Below the pieces are notes generated by a model. The model saw only the letters and a program-made list of their open reading frames with translations, searched no databases and had not been told where the DNA came from. This document shows, in pieces, positions 24,278 through 31,334 of a stretch of DNA of 31,956 bases. This stretch comes from Cytophagales bacterium (GTDB taxonomy: Bacteria; Bacteroidota; Bacteroidia; Cytophagales; UBA9547), in assembly GCA_025360395.1 (NCBI GenBank), contig JANYCH010000075.1:1-31956 (forward strand), given 5' to 3'. How positions within the stretch are numbered: the stretch's first letter is position 1; every line of letters begins with the position of its first letter. The position numbers and the translations under genes are program-made.

Positions 24278-25936
24278 TTATTTTCCAATATCTACTTTTT
24301 CAAGGGATATTGTATTCATAGCGTTCACCTGCAATCCCTTTACATAAGGCTGGGTCAATCTGATTATTTCATCATAAAACAGCACAATCACCGGGCTATC
24401 GTCCATGATCATCTGGTCCAGCCTGCTGTACATTTCATTTCTTTTTTCATAATCAGTCTCCTTTATTGCAGTTTCATATAATGCATCAAAAGCCGCATTT
24501 TTATAGTGGCACTTATTGGGGCCAGCCGGAGTAAAATTTTTACTGTAAAAAAGGGATAAATAATTTTCAGCATCAGGATAATCTCCCAGCCATGAAGCCC
24601 TAAAAAAAGGAGCAATTCCTTTGTCTATCATTTCTCTGTGAGTTGAAGCCTGGTTTACTTCTAAACTTACCTTCACTCCCAGGTCAGACCATTGTTTTTG
24701 AAGGAATTCGGCTATGTATTTGTACGGAGAACTGGTGTAAAGTTTAATTTCAGGCAAATCGCCGGCATGTTCAAATCCAGCCTCCTTTAATAATCTCAGC
24801 GATTTCTGAGGGTCATAATTATAGCCCTTGGTCCTATGCTGGGCGAAGTATGGAAGGGCGAGCGGAACTATACCATTTTCGCCAATAATTCCCAGGTTAT
24901 ATCTCAAATAAGCGATAAGTTCTTCCCTGTTAATCCCGTAATTTAAAGCCTGCCTTACTTTTTTATTATGAAATGGATGTTCTTTATTTTTAGAAAATGA
25001 ACTATCTAATTGAAAACCAAGATATTCAGTATATAAGTAAGGACTCTTATTGTATTTAAAACGATTTTTAAACTCTTCCTTTAAATTTCCATCCTGCTCC
25101 AGGAAGAGTTCGGGGGAATTGTCTTCGATCCCTACAAGGAAATCCAGTTTACCTTGACTAAAGGTTAAAAATGCAAGCGTTTTGTCATTTATAAAAGAAA
25201 CCTGAACCGCATCCAGGTAAGGAAGCTGCTGGCCTTTTTCATCTAATTTCCAGTAATCATTATTTCTGTGAAAGATAAGAGTAGAACCTTCGTCCCAATG
25301 TTTAAAAACAAACGGGCCAGTACCTATGGGATGAACCCTGAAATCCTTGCCATACTTCTTAATTGCTTCCTCCGGTACTACAAAACCATACGGCATTGCC
25401 AATATCTCCAAAAAAGCTGGAAAAGGTCTTTCCAGATAAATATTCAACACGTATCTGTCTTTAGCCTTAAAGCAGGTATCTGATATTTTTCCATTAGAAT
25501 TCCGAAGTACTTTGTCATTAAAAATCCATGCACCGGGACTGGCAATGGTGGAATCTATTATCCGTTTAAAACTGTATACAAAATCCTCCGCTGTAACTTC
25601 CCGGCCGGTATCATTTGCAAAAACCTCATTTTGATGAAATTTTACTCCATGCTTCAGATTAAATGAATAAGTTTTGCCGTCATCCGAAATGTTCCAGCTT
25701 TCAGCTATTGAAGGAATAACTTTTAAATCATTATCAAGCTCTACAAGTCCATTGAATAATTGCGTTGCGGCGCGGATATTGGCTTTTGACCTGGAAAAAG
25801 CTGGGTCTAAGGATGTAAGGCTTTCATCTCCCTGGTTATACCGCAATATTTTATGCTTAGATTTCTCCTCTTGTGAACAGGAAAAAGCAACCAAAAGCAA
25901 TAAACAACCTAAAAATCCTTTTAAAGTTTCAATCAA
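24278..25936 (-). CDS. Peptide/oligopeptide-type ABC transporter solute-binding lipoprotein (SBP family 5)
   Basis: A 552-residue protein with a lipoprotein signal ending LLVAFSC (C20), so it is lipid-anchored. The family 5 solute-binding core is clear: RYNQGDESLTSLDPAFSRSK, LFNGLVELDNDLKVIPSIAE, SWNISDDGKTYSFNLKHGVK, RPFPAFLEILAMPYGFVVPE, HPIGTGPFVFKHWDEGSTLI and KVRQALNYGINREELIAYL. DppA/OppA relatives bring peptides or similar ligands to an ABC permease. No permease or ATPase genes adjoin it, so it works with distant partners or as a stand-alone binding protein, as is common in Bacteroidota. Confidence 0.9.
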   Translation of the reverse strand: MIETLKGFLGCLLLLVAFSCSQEEKSKHKILRYNQGDESLTSLDPAFSRSKANIRAATQLFNGLVELDNDLKVIPSIAESWNISDDGKTYSFNLKHGVKFHQNEVFANDTGREVTAEDFVYSFKRIIDSTIASPGAWIFNDKVLRNSNGKISDTCFKAKDRYVLNIYLERPFPAFLEILAMPYGFVVPEEAIKKYGKDFRVHPIGTGPFVFKHWDEGSTLIFHRNNDYWKLDEKGQQLPYLDAVQVSFINDKTLAFLTFSQGKLDFLVGIEDNSPELFLEQDGNLKEEFKNRFKYNKSPYLYTEYLGFQLDSSFSKNKEHPFHNKKVRQALNYGINREELIAYLRYNLGIIGENGIVPLALPYFAQHRTKGYNYDPQKSLRLLKEAGFEHAGDLPEIKLYTSSPYKYIAEFLQKQWSDLGVKVSLEVNQASTHREMIDKGIAPFFRASWLGDYPDAENYLSLFYSKNFTPAGPNKCHYKNAAFDALYETAIKETDYEKRNEMYSRLDQMIMDDSPVIVLFYDEIIRLTQPYVKGLQVNAMNTISLEKVDIGK

Positions 25937-25983
25937 GATTGAGGAAGTATTTTAATACTGACAAAGTAACGAAATACCTATCC

Positions 25984-26017
25984 TTTGTCAAAGGTTAAGC
26001 GAGTTTGTTTAGTTTTG
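25984..26017 (+). promoter_or_regulatory. Promoter of mtgA, Bacteroidota type
   Basis: TAGTTTTG at 26010-26017 matches the -7 consensus TAnnTTTG exactly. TTTG at 25984-25987 lies 22 bp upstream in the -33 place. The start codon is at 26033. Confidence 0.55.
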
Positions 26018-26032
26018 CATATAATTCCCACT

Positions 26033-26803
26033 ATGGCTAAAGCCACCAAAAATTCCTTTAAACAGAAACCGTTAACCGCCAAATCTTTAAAATCTTCCAA
26101 ATCAAAAAAAACCAGTATTGGGTTTTTAAAAAAGTTTTTAATATGGTGCCGGAAAGCTTTATTTATTTTCTTGTTAGCCTCCTTTGGGTTAACTTTTATA
26201 TACCGGTACTTAAATCCCCCTTTTACGCCCTTAATGATAATTAGGACCGGTGAACAGATTATAAGGGCTGAAAAGATAAAATTCAAATATAACTGGGTGG
26301 ATTTGAAAGACATGTCCCCTTTCGTAGCAAAATCTGCATTGGCTGCCGAAGACCAGAAATTTTATGAACATAATGGGTTTGATTTCGACGCGATATTCAC
26401 TGCTTTTAAAACAAATCAATATTCAAAAAAAATAAGGGGAGGAAGTACTATCTCTCAACAGACGGCTAAAAATGTATTTTTATGGCCAGGCAGATCGTGG
26501 ATTAGAAAAGGAATGGAAGCTTATTTTACTTTTTTAATAGAGTTTATGTGGCCAAAAGAAAGGGTATTAGAAGTTTACCTGAATGTAATAGAAATGGGAA
26601 AAGGCATCTATGGAGCTGAAGCGGCTGCCCAAACATATTACGACAAATCATGCAAAAATCTTACAAAAGCAGAGTCTGCTGCAATTGCCTCAATTTTCCC
26701 ATTACCTCTAAAATGGAGCCCTGTAAATCCAAGTCCATATTTAATAAAAAAGCAAGCCTGGATTCGCAAGCAGGCTGATTTTGTAGTTTTGAAGGACTTT
26801 TGA
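26033..26803 (+). CDS. mtgA: Monofunctional peptidoglycan glycosyltransferase
   Basis: The protein has 256 residues from ATG 26033; the frame is open to a TTG at 25985, but a good promoter overlaps that part. A basic Lys/Ser-rich N-terminus precedes one membrane helix (ALFIFLLASFGLTFIYRY). A family 51 glycosyltransferase domain follows: AAEDQKFYEHNGFDFDAIF with catalytic E106, RGGSTISQQTAKNVFLWPGR, LEVYLNVIEMGKGIYGAEAA and LTKAESAAIASIFPLP. The enzyme polymerises lipid II into glycan strands in the periplasm. No transpeptidase domain is attached, so this is the MtgA form. Length fits. Confidence 0.93.
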   Translation: MAKATKNSFKQKPLTAKSLKSSKSKKTSIGFLKKFLIWCRKALFIFLLASFGLTFIYRYLNPPFTPLMIIRTGEQIIRAEKIKFKYNWVDLKDMSPFVAKSALAAEDQKFYEHNGFDFDAIFTAFKTNQYSKKIRGGSTISQQTAKNVFLWPGRSWIRKGMEAYFTFLIEFMWPKERVLEVYLNVIEMGKGIYGAEAAAQTYYDKSCKNLTKAESAAIASIFPLPLKWSPVNPSPYLIKKQAWIRKQADFVVLKDF

Positions 26804-26826
26804 TACTAAAAAAAAGACTATTAGTT

Positions 26827-26845
26827 AGCATTCTAAATGCTTTTA
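26827..26845 (+). terminator. Short hairpin after mtgA
   Basis: AGCATT and AATGCT pair around CTA and run into TTTTAT. The stem is only 6 bp, so this is a weak candidate. Confidence 0.35.
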
Positions 26846-26946
26846 TGTGCCTAATTATATTTTAGTGATATAATGATATTTTAAATTTTCAACCTAAAAC
26901 TTACATGAAGGCATGAATTTTTAATTATTCAAAGAAACTGACTTTA

Positions 26947-27351
26947 ATGAAAAAGTTTAAAAGGGTACTTCTTGTAGATGACGAGTTAATATGTAACTAC
27001 ATTAGTATCAAATGGGTAAAAAGACTGGATATCGCGGAGAATGTGCACGTTTTGACAAACGGAAAACTCGCATTAGACTTTATTACCCAAAACTGCCAGA
27101 AAGACCGTTTGGACAATGAAAAAGATCTTGTTTTACTTGATATTAAAATGCCCGTAATGGATGGCTTCCAATTCTTGCAGGAACTGGATAGGGCAAGTTT
27201 ACAATGTAAAGAACATTTAAAAATTGTGCTCCTCACCTCTTCTACAAAATTTTCTGATATTAAAGAGGCCCATAAATATGGTGTGGACGGATATATAGAA
27301 AAGCCTTTGAACAGGGAAAAAATAGAATCACTCATTGTGAAGCTTTCTTAG
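26947..27351 (+). CDS. Single-domain response regulator (CheY-like)
   Basis: A 134-residue receiver domain with nothing attached. The acidic pocket is D11-D12 in LLVDDE, the phosphorylation site is D65 in VLLDIKMPVMDGFQ, T97 lies in LLTSS, and the conserved Lys is K119 in YIEKPL. It takes phosphate from a histidine kinase and probably acts by protein contact. No kinase is next to it. Bacteroidota use many such free receivers in phosphorelays. Its TAG stop directly abuts the stop of the convergent SMR gene. Confidence 0.92.
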   Translation: MKKFKRVLLVDDELICNYISIKWVKRLDIAENVHVLTNGKLALDFITQNCQKDRLDNEKDLVLLDIKMPVMDGFQFLQELDRASLQCKEHLKIVLLTSSTKFSDIKEAHKYGVDGYIEKPLNREKIESLIVKLS

Positions 27352-27672
27352 CTAATCATTTCCAGATACATTTAATCCTACTAACCCTACTATTATTAAA
27401 GCCATAAATGCCATTTGCACTGCGTTTAATTTTTCTCCAAAGTAAAATATCCCTATCAAAGCCACTAGTACTGCGCTGGTCCCAGCCCATACAGCATTTG
27501 CCCAGCCAAGGCTCAAATATCTTAATGCAAGCGTAAAAAAAAGAAAACTTAGTAAGTAAGTAACAATTGAATAAGTAAAATGCAATTTGTTTTGAAAACC
27601 ATTACTTAGCTTCATAAAAACTATAGAAGCTGATTCGAGAATGATGGTTAACACCAGGTATAAGTATCCCAT
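27352..27672 (-). CDS. SMR-family small multidrug/cation efflux protein
   Basis: The protein has 106 residues from ATG 27672 (a GTG just before it at 27675 is also in frame). There are four membrane helices. Glu13 in LTIILESASIVFMKLSNGF is the conserved proton/substrate-binding Glu of EmrE relatives, and the second signature is RYLSLGWANAVWAGTSAV. The usual dimeric antiporter expels quaternary ammonium or guanidinium-type compounds; which one cannot be told. It starts 3 bp after the DinB-like gene and is surely in its operon. Confidence 0.9.
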   Translation of the reverse strand: MGYLYLVLTIILESASIVFMKLSNGFQNKLHFTYSIVTYLLSFLFFTLALRYLSLGWANAVWAGTSAVLVALIGIFYFGEKLNAVQMAFMALIIVGLVGLNVSGND

Positions 27673-27675
27673 CAC

Positions 27676-28125
27676 TTAATAATTTGCCTCAACTAATCTG
27701 CGGTGATAATTTATTTGTCCAAGGTGGTAATTAAGGTGCATGGCAAAAAACAACAAGTAACCCTCAACAGATTTTTTGCCCGCGAAATCAAATTTATATT
27801 CTCTATTCAATTCATCAGGGCTGAGATTATGGATTACCTCATTTATCATTTTCTTACAATCAGACAGCTTTGCCAGCAATTCACTTTTAGGTAATCCTTT
27901 TATAGAAAACTCCTCCTCTCTCTTCCTGATATAACCCGTGTTTCCTAAAGTTGCGCCGATAAAATGGCTAATACTTCCAATAAGGTGTAAGCATAAATTT
28001 CCCGCCGAATTACTAATTCCAGGTTTTACCATCCAAATATGTACTTCAGAAGCATATCCATCAATTTCTTTAAAAAGTTTATCAAGGTCTCGCAAGTAAA
28101 CCTGTGCAATTTCTGAAGCTTCCAT
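27676..28125 (-). CDS. DinB/DUF1572-like four-helix-bundle protein
   Basis: A 149-residue soluble protein. The pattern of a DinB-like metal-binding bundle is present: a His in the second helix (NLCLHLIGSISHFIGATLGN) and two in the last helix (AMHLNYHLGQINYHRRLV). The amphipathic DUF1572-type start is EIAQVYLRDLDKLFKEIDGY. Such proteins are putative thiol-dependent metalloenzymes or stress proteins; the reaction is not known. The gene comes first in a two-gene unit with the SMR efflux protein, which suggests a detoxification role (inference). Confidence 0.82.
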   Translation of the reverse strand: MEASEIAQVYLRDLDKLFKEIDGYASEVHIWMVKPGISNSAGNLCLHLIGSISHFIGATLGNTGYIRKREEEFSIKGLPKSELLAKLSDCKKMINEVIHNLSPDELNREYKFDFAGKKSVEGYLLFFAMHLNYHLGQINYHRRLVEANY

Positions 28126-28357
28126 TTTTATTTATTACGGAATGAAGTTAAAACAAAAATAAGATAAAAATATGTTCCTAAATCTGCCTTTTGTGATTGT
28201 TATACTCAAATTTATCGGGGATCGAAAACCAGCTTATTTAAGCTTATTTCAAAATAATGTGAAAAATATGATGTAAAAATGGAAAAATCATCAGCATCGG
28301 GCATGAATATTTAACAATTACTTAGACATCATCTATGATATAACAAACTTAATAGCC

Positions 28358-28675
28358 ATGTTAGAATTCAATGTTTTACAATGGGCGCTCCTAGTTAGCA
28401 ATGGATATAAATACTTTCTTTTTATAGAAAGTTCTGAAAATGAGCTAAAAAAACCAATTGAAATGCTGGTTAAAGTTATGCCATTTCAAAAACTGCAAGA
28501 TGCAAAAGCTATTAAATCTCTCTACGGTGATTCTGTATTTCTACTAAAATCAATTAACGACTATGAACTTATTTATGATATTGCGCAGGGAATAGATGGA
28601 ATAAAATATTTGATCCATAACTATGTTGAATTACAGAAACTGGAAATCAAAAAGGCCATTGACCTTGTCAATTAA
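28358..28675 (+). CDS. Hypothetical protein, 105 aa
   Basis: A small soluble helical protein beginning MLEFNVLQWALLVSNGYKYF. It has a region ENELKKPIEMLVKVMPFQ and a C-terminal helix (IHNYVELQKLEIKKAIDLVN). No signal, membrane span or family is recognised. It is preceded by a 232-bp gap with no visible feature and convergent with the LOV-like PAS gene 19 bp away. Confidence 0.5.
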   Translation: MLEFNVLQWALLVSNGYKYFLFIESSENELKKPIEMLVKVMPFQKLQDAKAIKSLYGDSVFLLKSINDYELIYDIAQGIDGIKYLIHNYVELQKLEIKKAIDLVN

Positions 28676-28694
28676 TCAAATACCAATACCTTTC

Positions 28695-29219
28695 TCAGAG
28701 TAAATCGACAGGCTTTTCAATTGCCAGAAAATGTACCAGCTTTTTCTTATTATTGTAAACTGGCTGAATGTTAAGCTGGCAGTAATAAGGAGTTCCTTCC
28801 TTTTTATAATTTAAAACTGTTGCCGTAATCTGGTCACCACATTTCAATGCCATTCTGATCCTTTCATTCGTTTTCATGTCAGTATCCTTCCCTTGCAGGA
28901 AATTAGGTTTTCTACCGATGACTTCATCTTTAGAATAGCCTGTCATTTTTTCAAATTCAGCGCTTGTAAAACGTATATGCTGATTCACATCTGTAATAAC
29001 AATGGCAGTTCCCAAATCTTTTAATAATCGTTGAAAATCAACACCAAGGGACCATTTATACCTTATAGATAGTTTATTTATTTCATTCCAGTCCTTTTCC
29101 CAGGTTTTCAGTTTAGGTTTTTTTATAAATTCCCAGGCACAAATTAAGGGCGTGACAGTAGCATTTTTGTATTTCAATGTTACCATTTCAGAATATTCCG
29201 CGCCGTTTCCCATCATCAA
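28695..29219 (-). CDS. LOV-like PAS-domain protein lacking the photoactive cysteine
   Basis: The protein has 174 residues; the first 60 are helical and unassigned. Residues about 66-172 match the LOV type of PAS domain: AIVITDVNQHIRFTSAEFEK, MTGYSKDEVIGRKPNFLQG, ERIRMALKCGDQITATVLNY, KKEGTPYYCQLNIQPVYNNK and LVHFLAIEKPVD. In true LOV photoreceptors GxNCRFLQG holds the flavin-adduct Cys. Here the place is Pro105 in GRKPNFLQG, so adduct formation is impossible, though flavin could still bind. No output domain is attached, so it may signal by protein contact. Several Met codons at the start leave a small uncertainty. Confidence 0.85.
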   Translation of the reverse strand: MMMGNGAEYSEMVTLKYKNATVTPLICAWEFIKKPKLKTWEKDWNEINKLSIRYKWSLGVDFQRLLKDLGTAIVITDVNQHIRFTSAEFEKMTGYSKDEVIGRKPNFLQGKDTDMKTNERIRMALKCGDQITATVLNYKKEGTPYYCQLNIQPVYNNKKKLVHFLAIEKPVDLL

Positions 29220-29555
29220 ACTATAAGTGGAATCAAAACCAGCATTTGATGATTTTTGTTAGATTAAATCTGTAAAGATTAAATGTTAGAGCATTTCTTA
29301 TAAAAACCTTCTATATGAAAATCGGATTTACTTCAAAAATTACTTAATGGGCTTTAAAACGTTAGACGTTTTATGAATGAAATCCTAACAAAATCCTTGT
29401 CTATCTTTATGGCAAGGTTGTTTGAATATTACTGAATTGTTAACCATATGCGACCATTTCTAATAAATAAAATAAATTGTTAACAATTAGGTAACATTAA
29501 ATAACGAATTCCGTAATATTGTATCAGGATCTACCATCAAAAATCAGAGTCGAAA
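29220..29555 (+). promoter_or_regulatory. 336-bp gap with palindromes before the small secreted protein
   Basis: No gene is visible. TAAAACGT (29355-29362) and ACGTTTTA (29366-29373) form a perfect 8-bp inverted repeat with a TAG spacer. AATTGTTAAC occurs at 29435 and again at 29475, 40 bp apart; the second copy extends to the 14-bp palindrome AATTGTTAACAATT. TAATATTG near 29514 is one base from the -7 consensus. These may be operator sites of the gene at 29556. Confidence 0.4.
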
Positions 29556-29813
29556 ATGAAAACATTACATACCTGTTTCGCAATTTTGATAATGCTTATT
29601 TCCATGAGCAGCGGGATATCCCAAACACTTATTTGTGGTACTACTACTGAACAAAATCATGTTTCAGAATTATATAATAAGTCAAAGGAGAATGAACCTT
29701 CAAAGAATGAAACCAAAGGTGAAAATCTTCGGAGAAAGAAGAAAAAATCAAATGATATAAAAAAAGATGAAATAGAAGACAAAACAGCTTCATTATTGTT
29801 TGTAACACCATAA
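29556..29813 (+). CDS. Small secreted highly charged protein, 85 aa
   Basis: A signal peptide (MKTLHTCFAILIMLISMSSG, cut near ISQ) precedes a short mature part with one Cys. The middle is extremely rich in Lys, Glu and Asn (SKENEPSKNETKGENLRRKK), followed by KKSNDIKKDEIED and a hydrophobic end (ASLLFVTP). It looks disordered and has no family I know. It has its own strong terminator and a 336-bp palindrome-bearing upstream region, which indicates a real monocistronic gene. Confidence 0.6.
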   Translation: MKTLHTCFAILIMLISMSSGISQTLICGTTTEQNHVSELYNKSKENEPSKNETKGENLRRKKKKSNDIKKDEIEDKTASLLFVTP

Positions 29814-29831
29814 TTAACTTGAAAATCTTTC

Positions 29832-29868
29832 AAAAAAAGGGAGCCAAAATTTTGGCTCCTTTTTTTTG
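29832..29868 (+). terminator. Strong intrinsic terminator
   Basis: GGAGCCAAAA pairs perfectly with TTTTGGCTCC, flanked by an A7 run on the left and a T8 run on the right, so it could work in both directions. Confidence 0.85.
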
Positions 29869-29919
29869 TTAACATTAACATAACACTGATTTAATATAGG
29901 GGTAATCATTTTTTAACTT

Positions 29920-29946
29920 TTAAGGAACAATTCCTTAATACGTTTG
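29920..29946 (+). promoter_or_regulatory. Promoter with abutting inverted-repeat operator of the DUF2490 gene
   Basis: TTAAGGAA (29920-29927) and TTCCTTAA (29931-29938) are perfect 8-bp arms with a CAA spacer. TACGTTTG at 29939-29946 matches TAnnTTTG exactly and directly follows. The start codon is 19 bp on. A protein bound to the repeat would cover the spacer between -33 and -7. Confidence 0.55.
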
Positions 29947-29964
29947 CATTCCTAAATTTATTAA

Positions 29965-30822
29965 ATGAGATTTATCAAATTCAGTCACTTCTGTTTGCTA
30001 TTAATCGTTGCTGTGAATGTGAAAGGCCAAAACCGGGATTATCAGTACACCAAAATGTTCTGGACGGAGACGATAGTAGCTGGCAAAATAAAATCCAAAT
30101 TCGGATACCAATTAGATTATCAATACAGAAGATCTGCAGAACCAAACCTTCAAACCGGAGGTGATCATAACAACATTTTTACCAAGCCTTTTCAGCAAGT
30201 TGTAAGACCGTGGATACATTATCAGGCAAATGAAAAAATCAGATTATCGCTTTCTCCTATCGGGTGGTGGGGAACCTGGTCTGGAAGCCATAACAATCTT
30301 CAATTTGTTCCAGAATTTCGAATTTGTCCTCAGGTAACCTTAAATCAGTTTTTCGGCAGGGTTACAATTTCTCATAGATATAGATATGAGTTTAGATTTT
30401 TCGGAGACAAAAAAACAGCTGAAAGTGGCTGGGATGCCACCCAAGGCTACAATCATTTTACCGATGACATGCATACTAAAGGCAGAATAAGATATTTTAT
30501 CAGGGCAATTACCCTTTTAAATAATACTAAGCTTGACGTAGGTACTTTTTATCTTAATATCTACAACGAAATATTTTTAAATACAGGTAAAAGTGTTGCA
30601 AATACAAATTTGCTTGATCAGAACAGATTATTTTGTGGGGCAGGGTATAGATTCAATACACTTTTCAGGCTGGAAGCTGGTTATCTAAGTCAAACTGCAT
30701 TCAGGTTTAACAATGTGACTAAGGACAATATTGAACAAAATAACGTTTTACAACTATTTTTAATTTTTGACGATTTTAACCAAATATTTAAAAAGAAAAG
30801 CCAGGAAGGCGAAACCAAATAA
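29965..30822 (+). CDS. DUF2490-family outer-membrane beta-barrel-like protein
   Basis: A 285-residue protein with a signal peptide (MRFIKFSHFCLLLIVAVNVK, then GQN). The mature part is a series of amphipathic strands: SKFGYQLDYQYRRSAE, PFQQVVRPWIHYQANEKIRL, SLSPIGWWGTW, FVPEFRICPQVTLNQFFGRV, TISHRYRYEFRFFGD and FRLEAGYLSQTAFRF. WxxP-type strand order and HRYRYEFRF are as seen in DUF2490 proteins of Bacteroidota, taken to be outer-membrane barrels of unknown role. It is monocistronic, with a promoter and operator-like repeat upstream and a hairpin downstream. Confidence 0.82.
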   Translation: MRFIKFSHFCLLLIVAVNVKGQNRDYQYTKMFWTETIVAGKIKSKFGYQLDYQYRRSAEPNLQTGGDHNNIFTKPFQQVVRPWIHYQANEKIRLSLSPIGWWGTWSGSHNNLQFVPEFRICPQVTLNQFFGRVTISHRYRYEFRFFGDKKTAESGWDATQGYNHFTDDMHTKGRIRYFIRAITLLNNTKLDVGTFYLNIYNEIFLNTGKSVANTNLLDQNRLFCGAGYRFNTLFRLEAGYLSQTAFRFNNVTKDNIEQNNVLQLFLIFDDFNQIFKKKSQEGETK

Positions 30823-30850
30823 AGGTTTCTTTTAGAAATAAATTCACAAG

Positions 30851-30875
30851 TTATAGATGACTTCAAAATCTATAA
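30851..30875. terminator. Hairpin between the DUF2490 gene and the CBM remnant
   Basis: TTATAGAT and ATCTATAA are perfect 8-bp arms with a 9-nt loop. The stem is AT-rich and the T tract is poor, so function is uncertain. Confidence 0.35.
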
Positions 30876-30876
30876 A

Positions 30877-31119
30877 TTAATTCTTAACTGAAACATCTAT
30901 CGCTTTCGAGTCTGTAAAGGTACCTGTAATAGGGAAATTAATCATACTAGACCCTGTGACGCCATTGACGCGAATTTGACCAGTGCGGTCGGCTGTTGCA
31001 CCATTTGAATAACGAAAGCTGGCAATGGCTGTTCCTGCAGTCCTTGCTAAAATGTTAAAAGTTATAGAGGATCCAATAGCAATATCGATGTTAAGATAAC
31101 CCTGACCATGCCCCAGCAT
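30877..31119 (-). pseudogene. Isolated carbohydrate-binding-module-like remnant
   Basis: An 80-codon frame whose whole length looks like the inside of a CBM6/CBM35-type jelly roll: HGQGYLNIDI, then ASFRYSNGATADRTGQIRVN and GSSMINFPITGTFTDSKAID. There is no signal peptide, and the domain stops at VSVKN before its last strands. Upstream, the frame is open only 12 more codons to a stop and has no better start. It is most likely the leftover of a larger secreted polysaccharide-binding protein or enzyme gene, not a functional small protein. Confidence 0.6.
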
Positions 31120-31322
31120 ATTTCTATCCTTCCTAGGCAGATAGAATTGATGCCTTTAATAATAGAATGGGAAGTAAACCTCGTTTGTGATTAAATATTC
31201 TTTTTAAATAAAAGTGTGACAGTATTTAATTATTTGTTTCAAAAATTCCAAACAAACAAGAGCTGTTAAAATTGCATTCTTTCTGAAGATTTACACTTTT
31301 ATGCATCAAATAAAAAATATTC

Positions 31323-31330
31323 TAAATTTG
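31323..31330 (+). promoter_or_regulatory. Candidate -7 box of gpmI
   Basis: TAAATTTG matches TAnnTTTG exactly but ends only 4 bp before the start codon. Transcription from it would begin at or near the ATG, giving a leaderless or nearly leaderless mRNA. No clear -33 TTG is seen. Confidence 0.35.
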
Positions 31331-31334
31331 CCCG

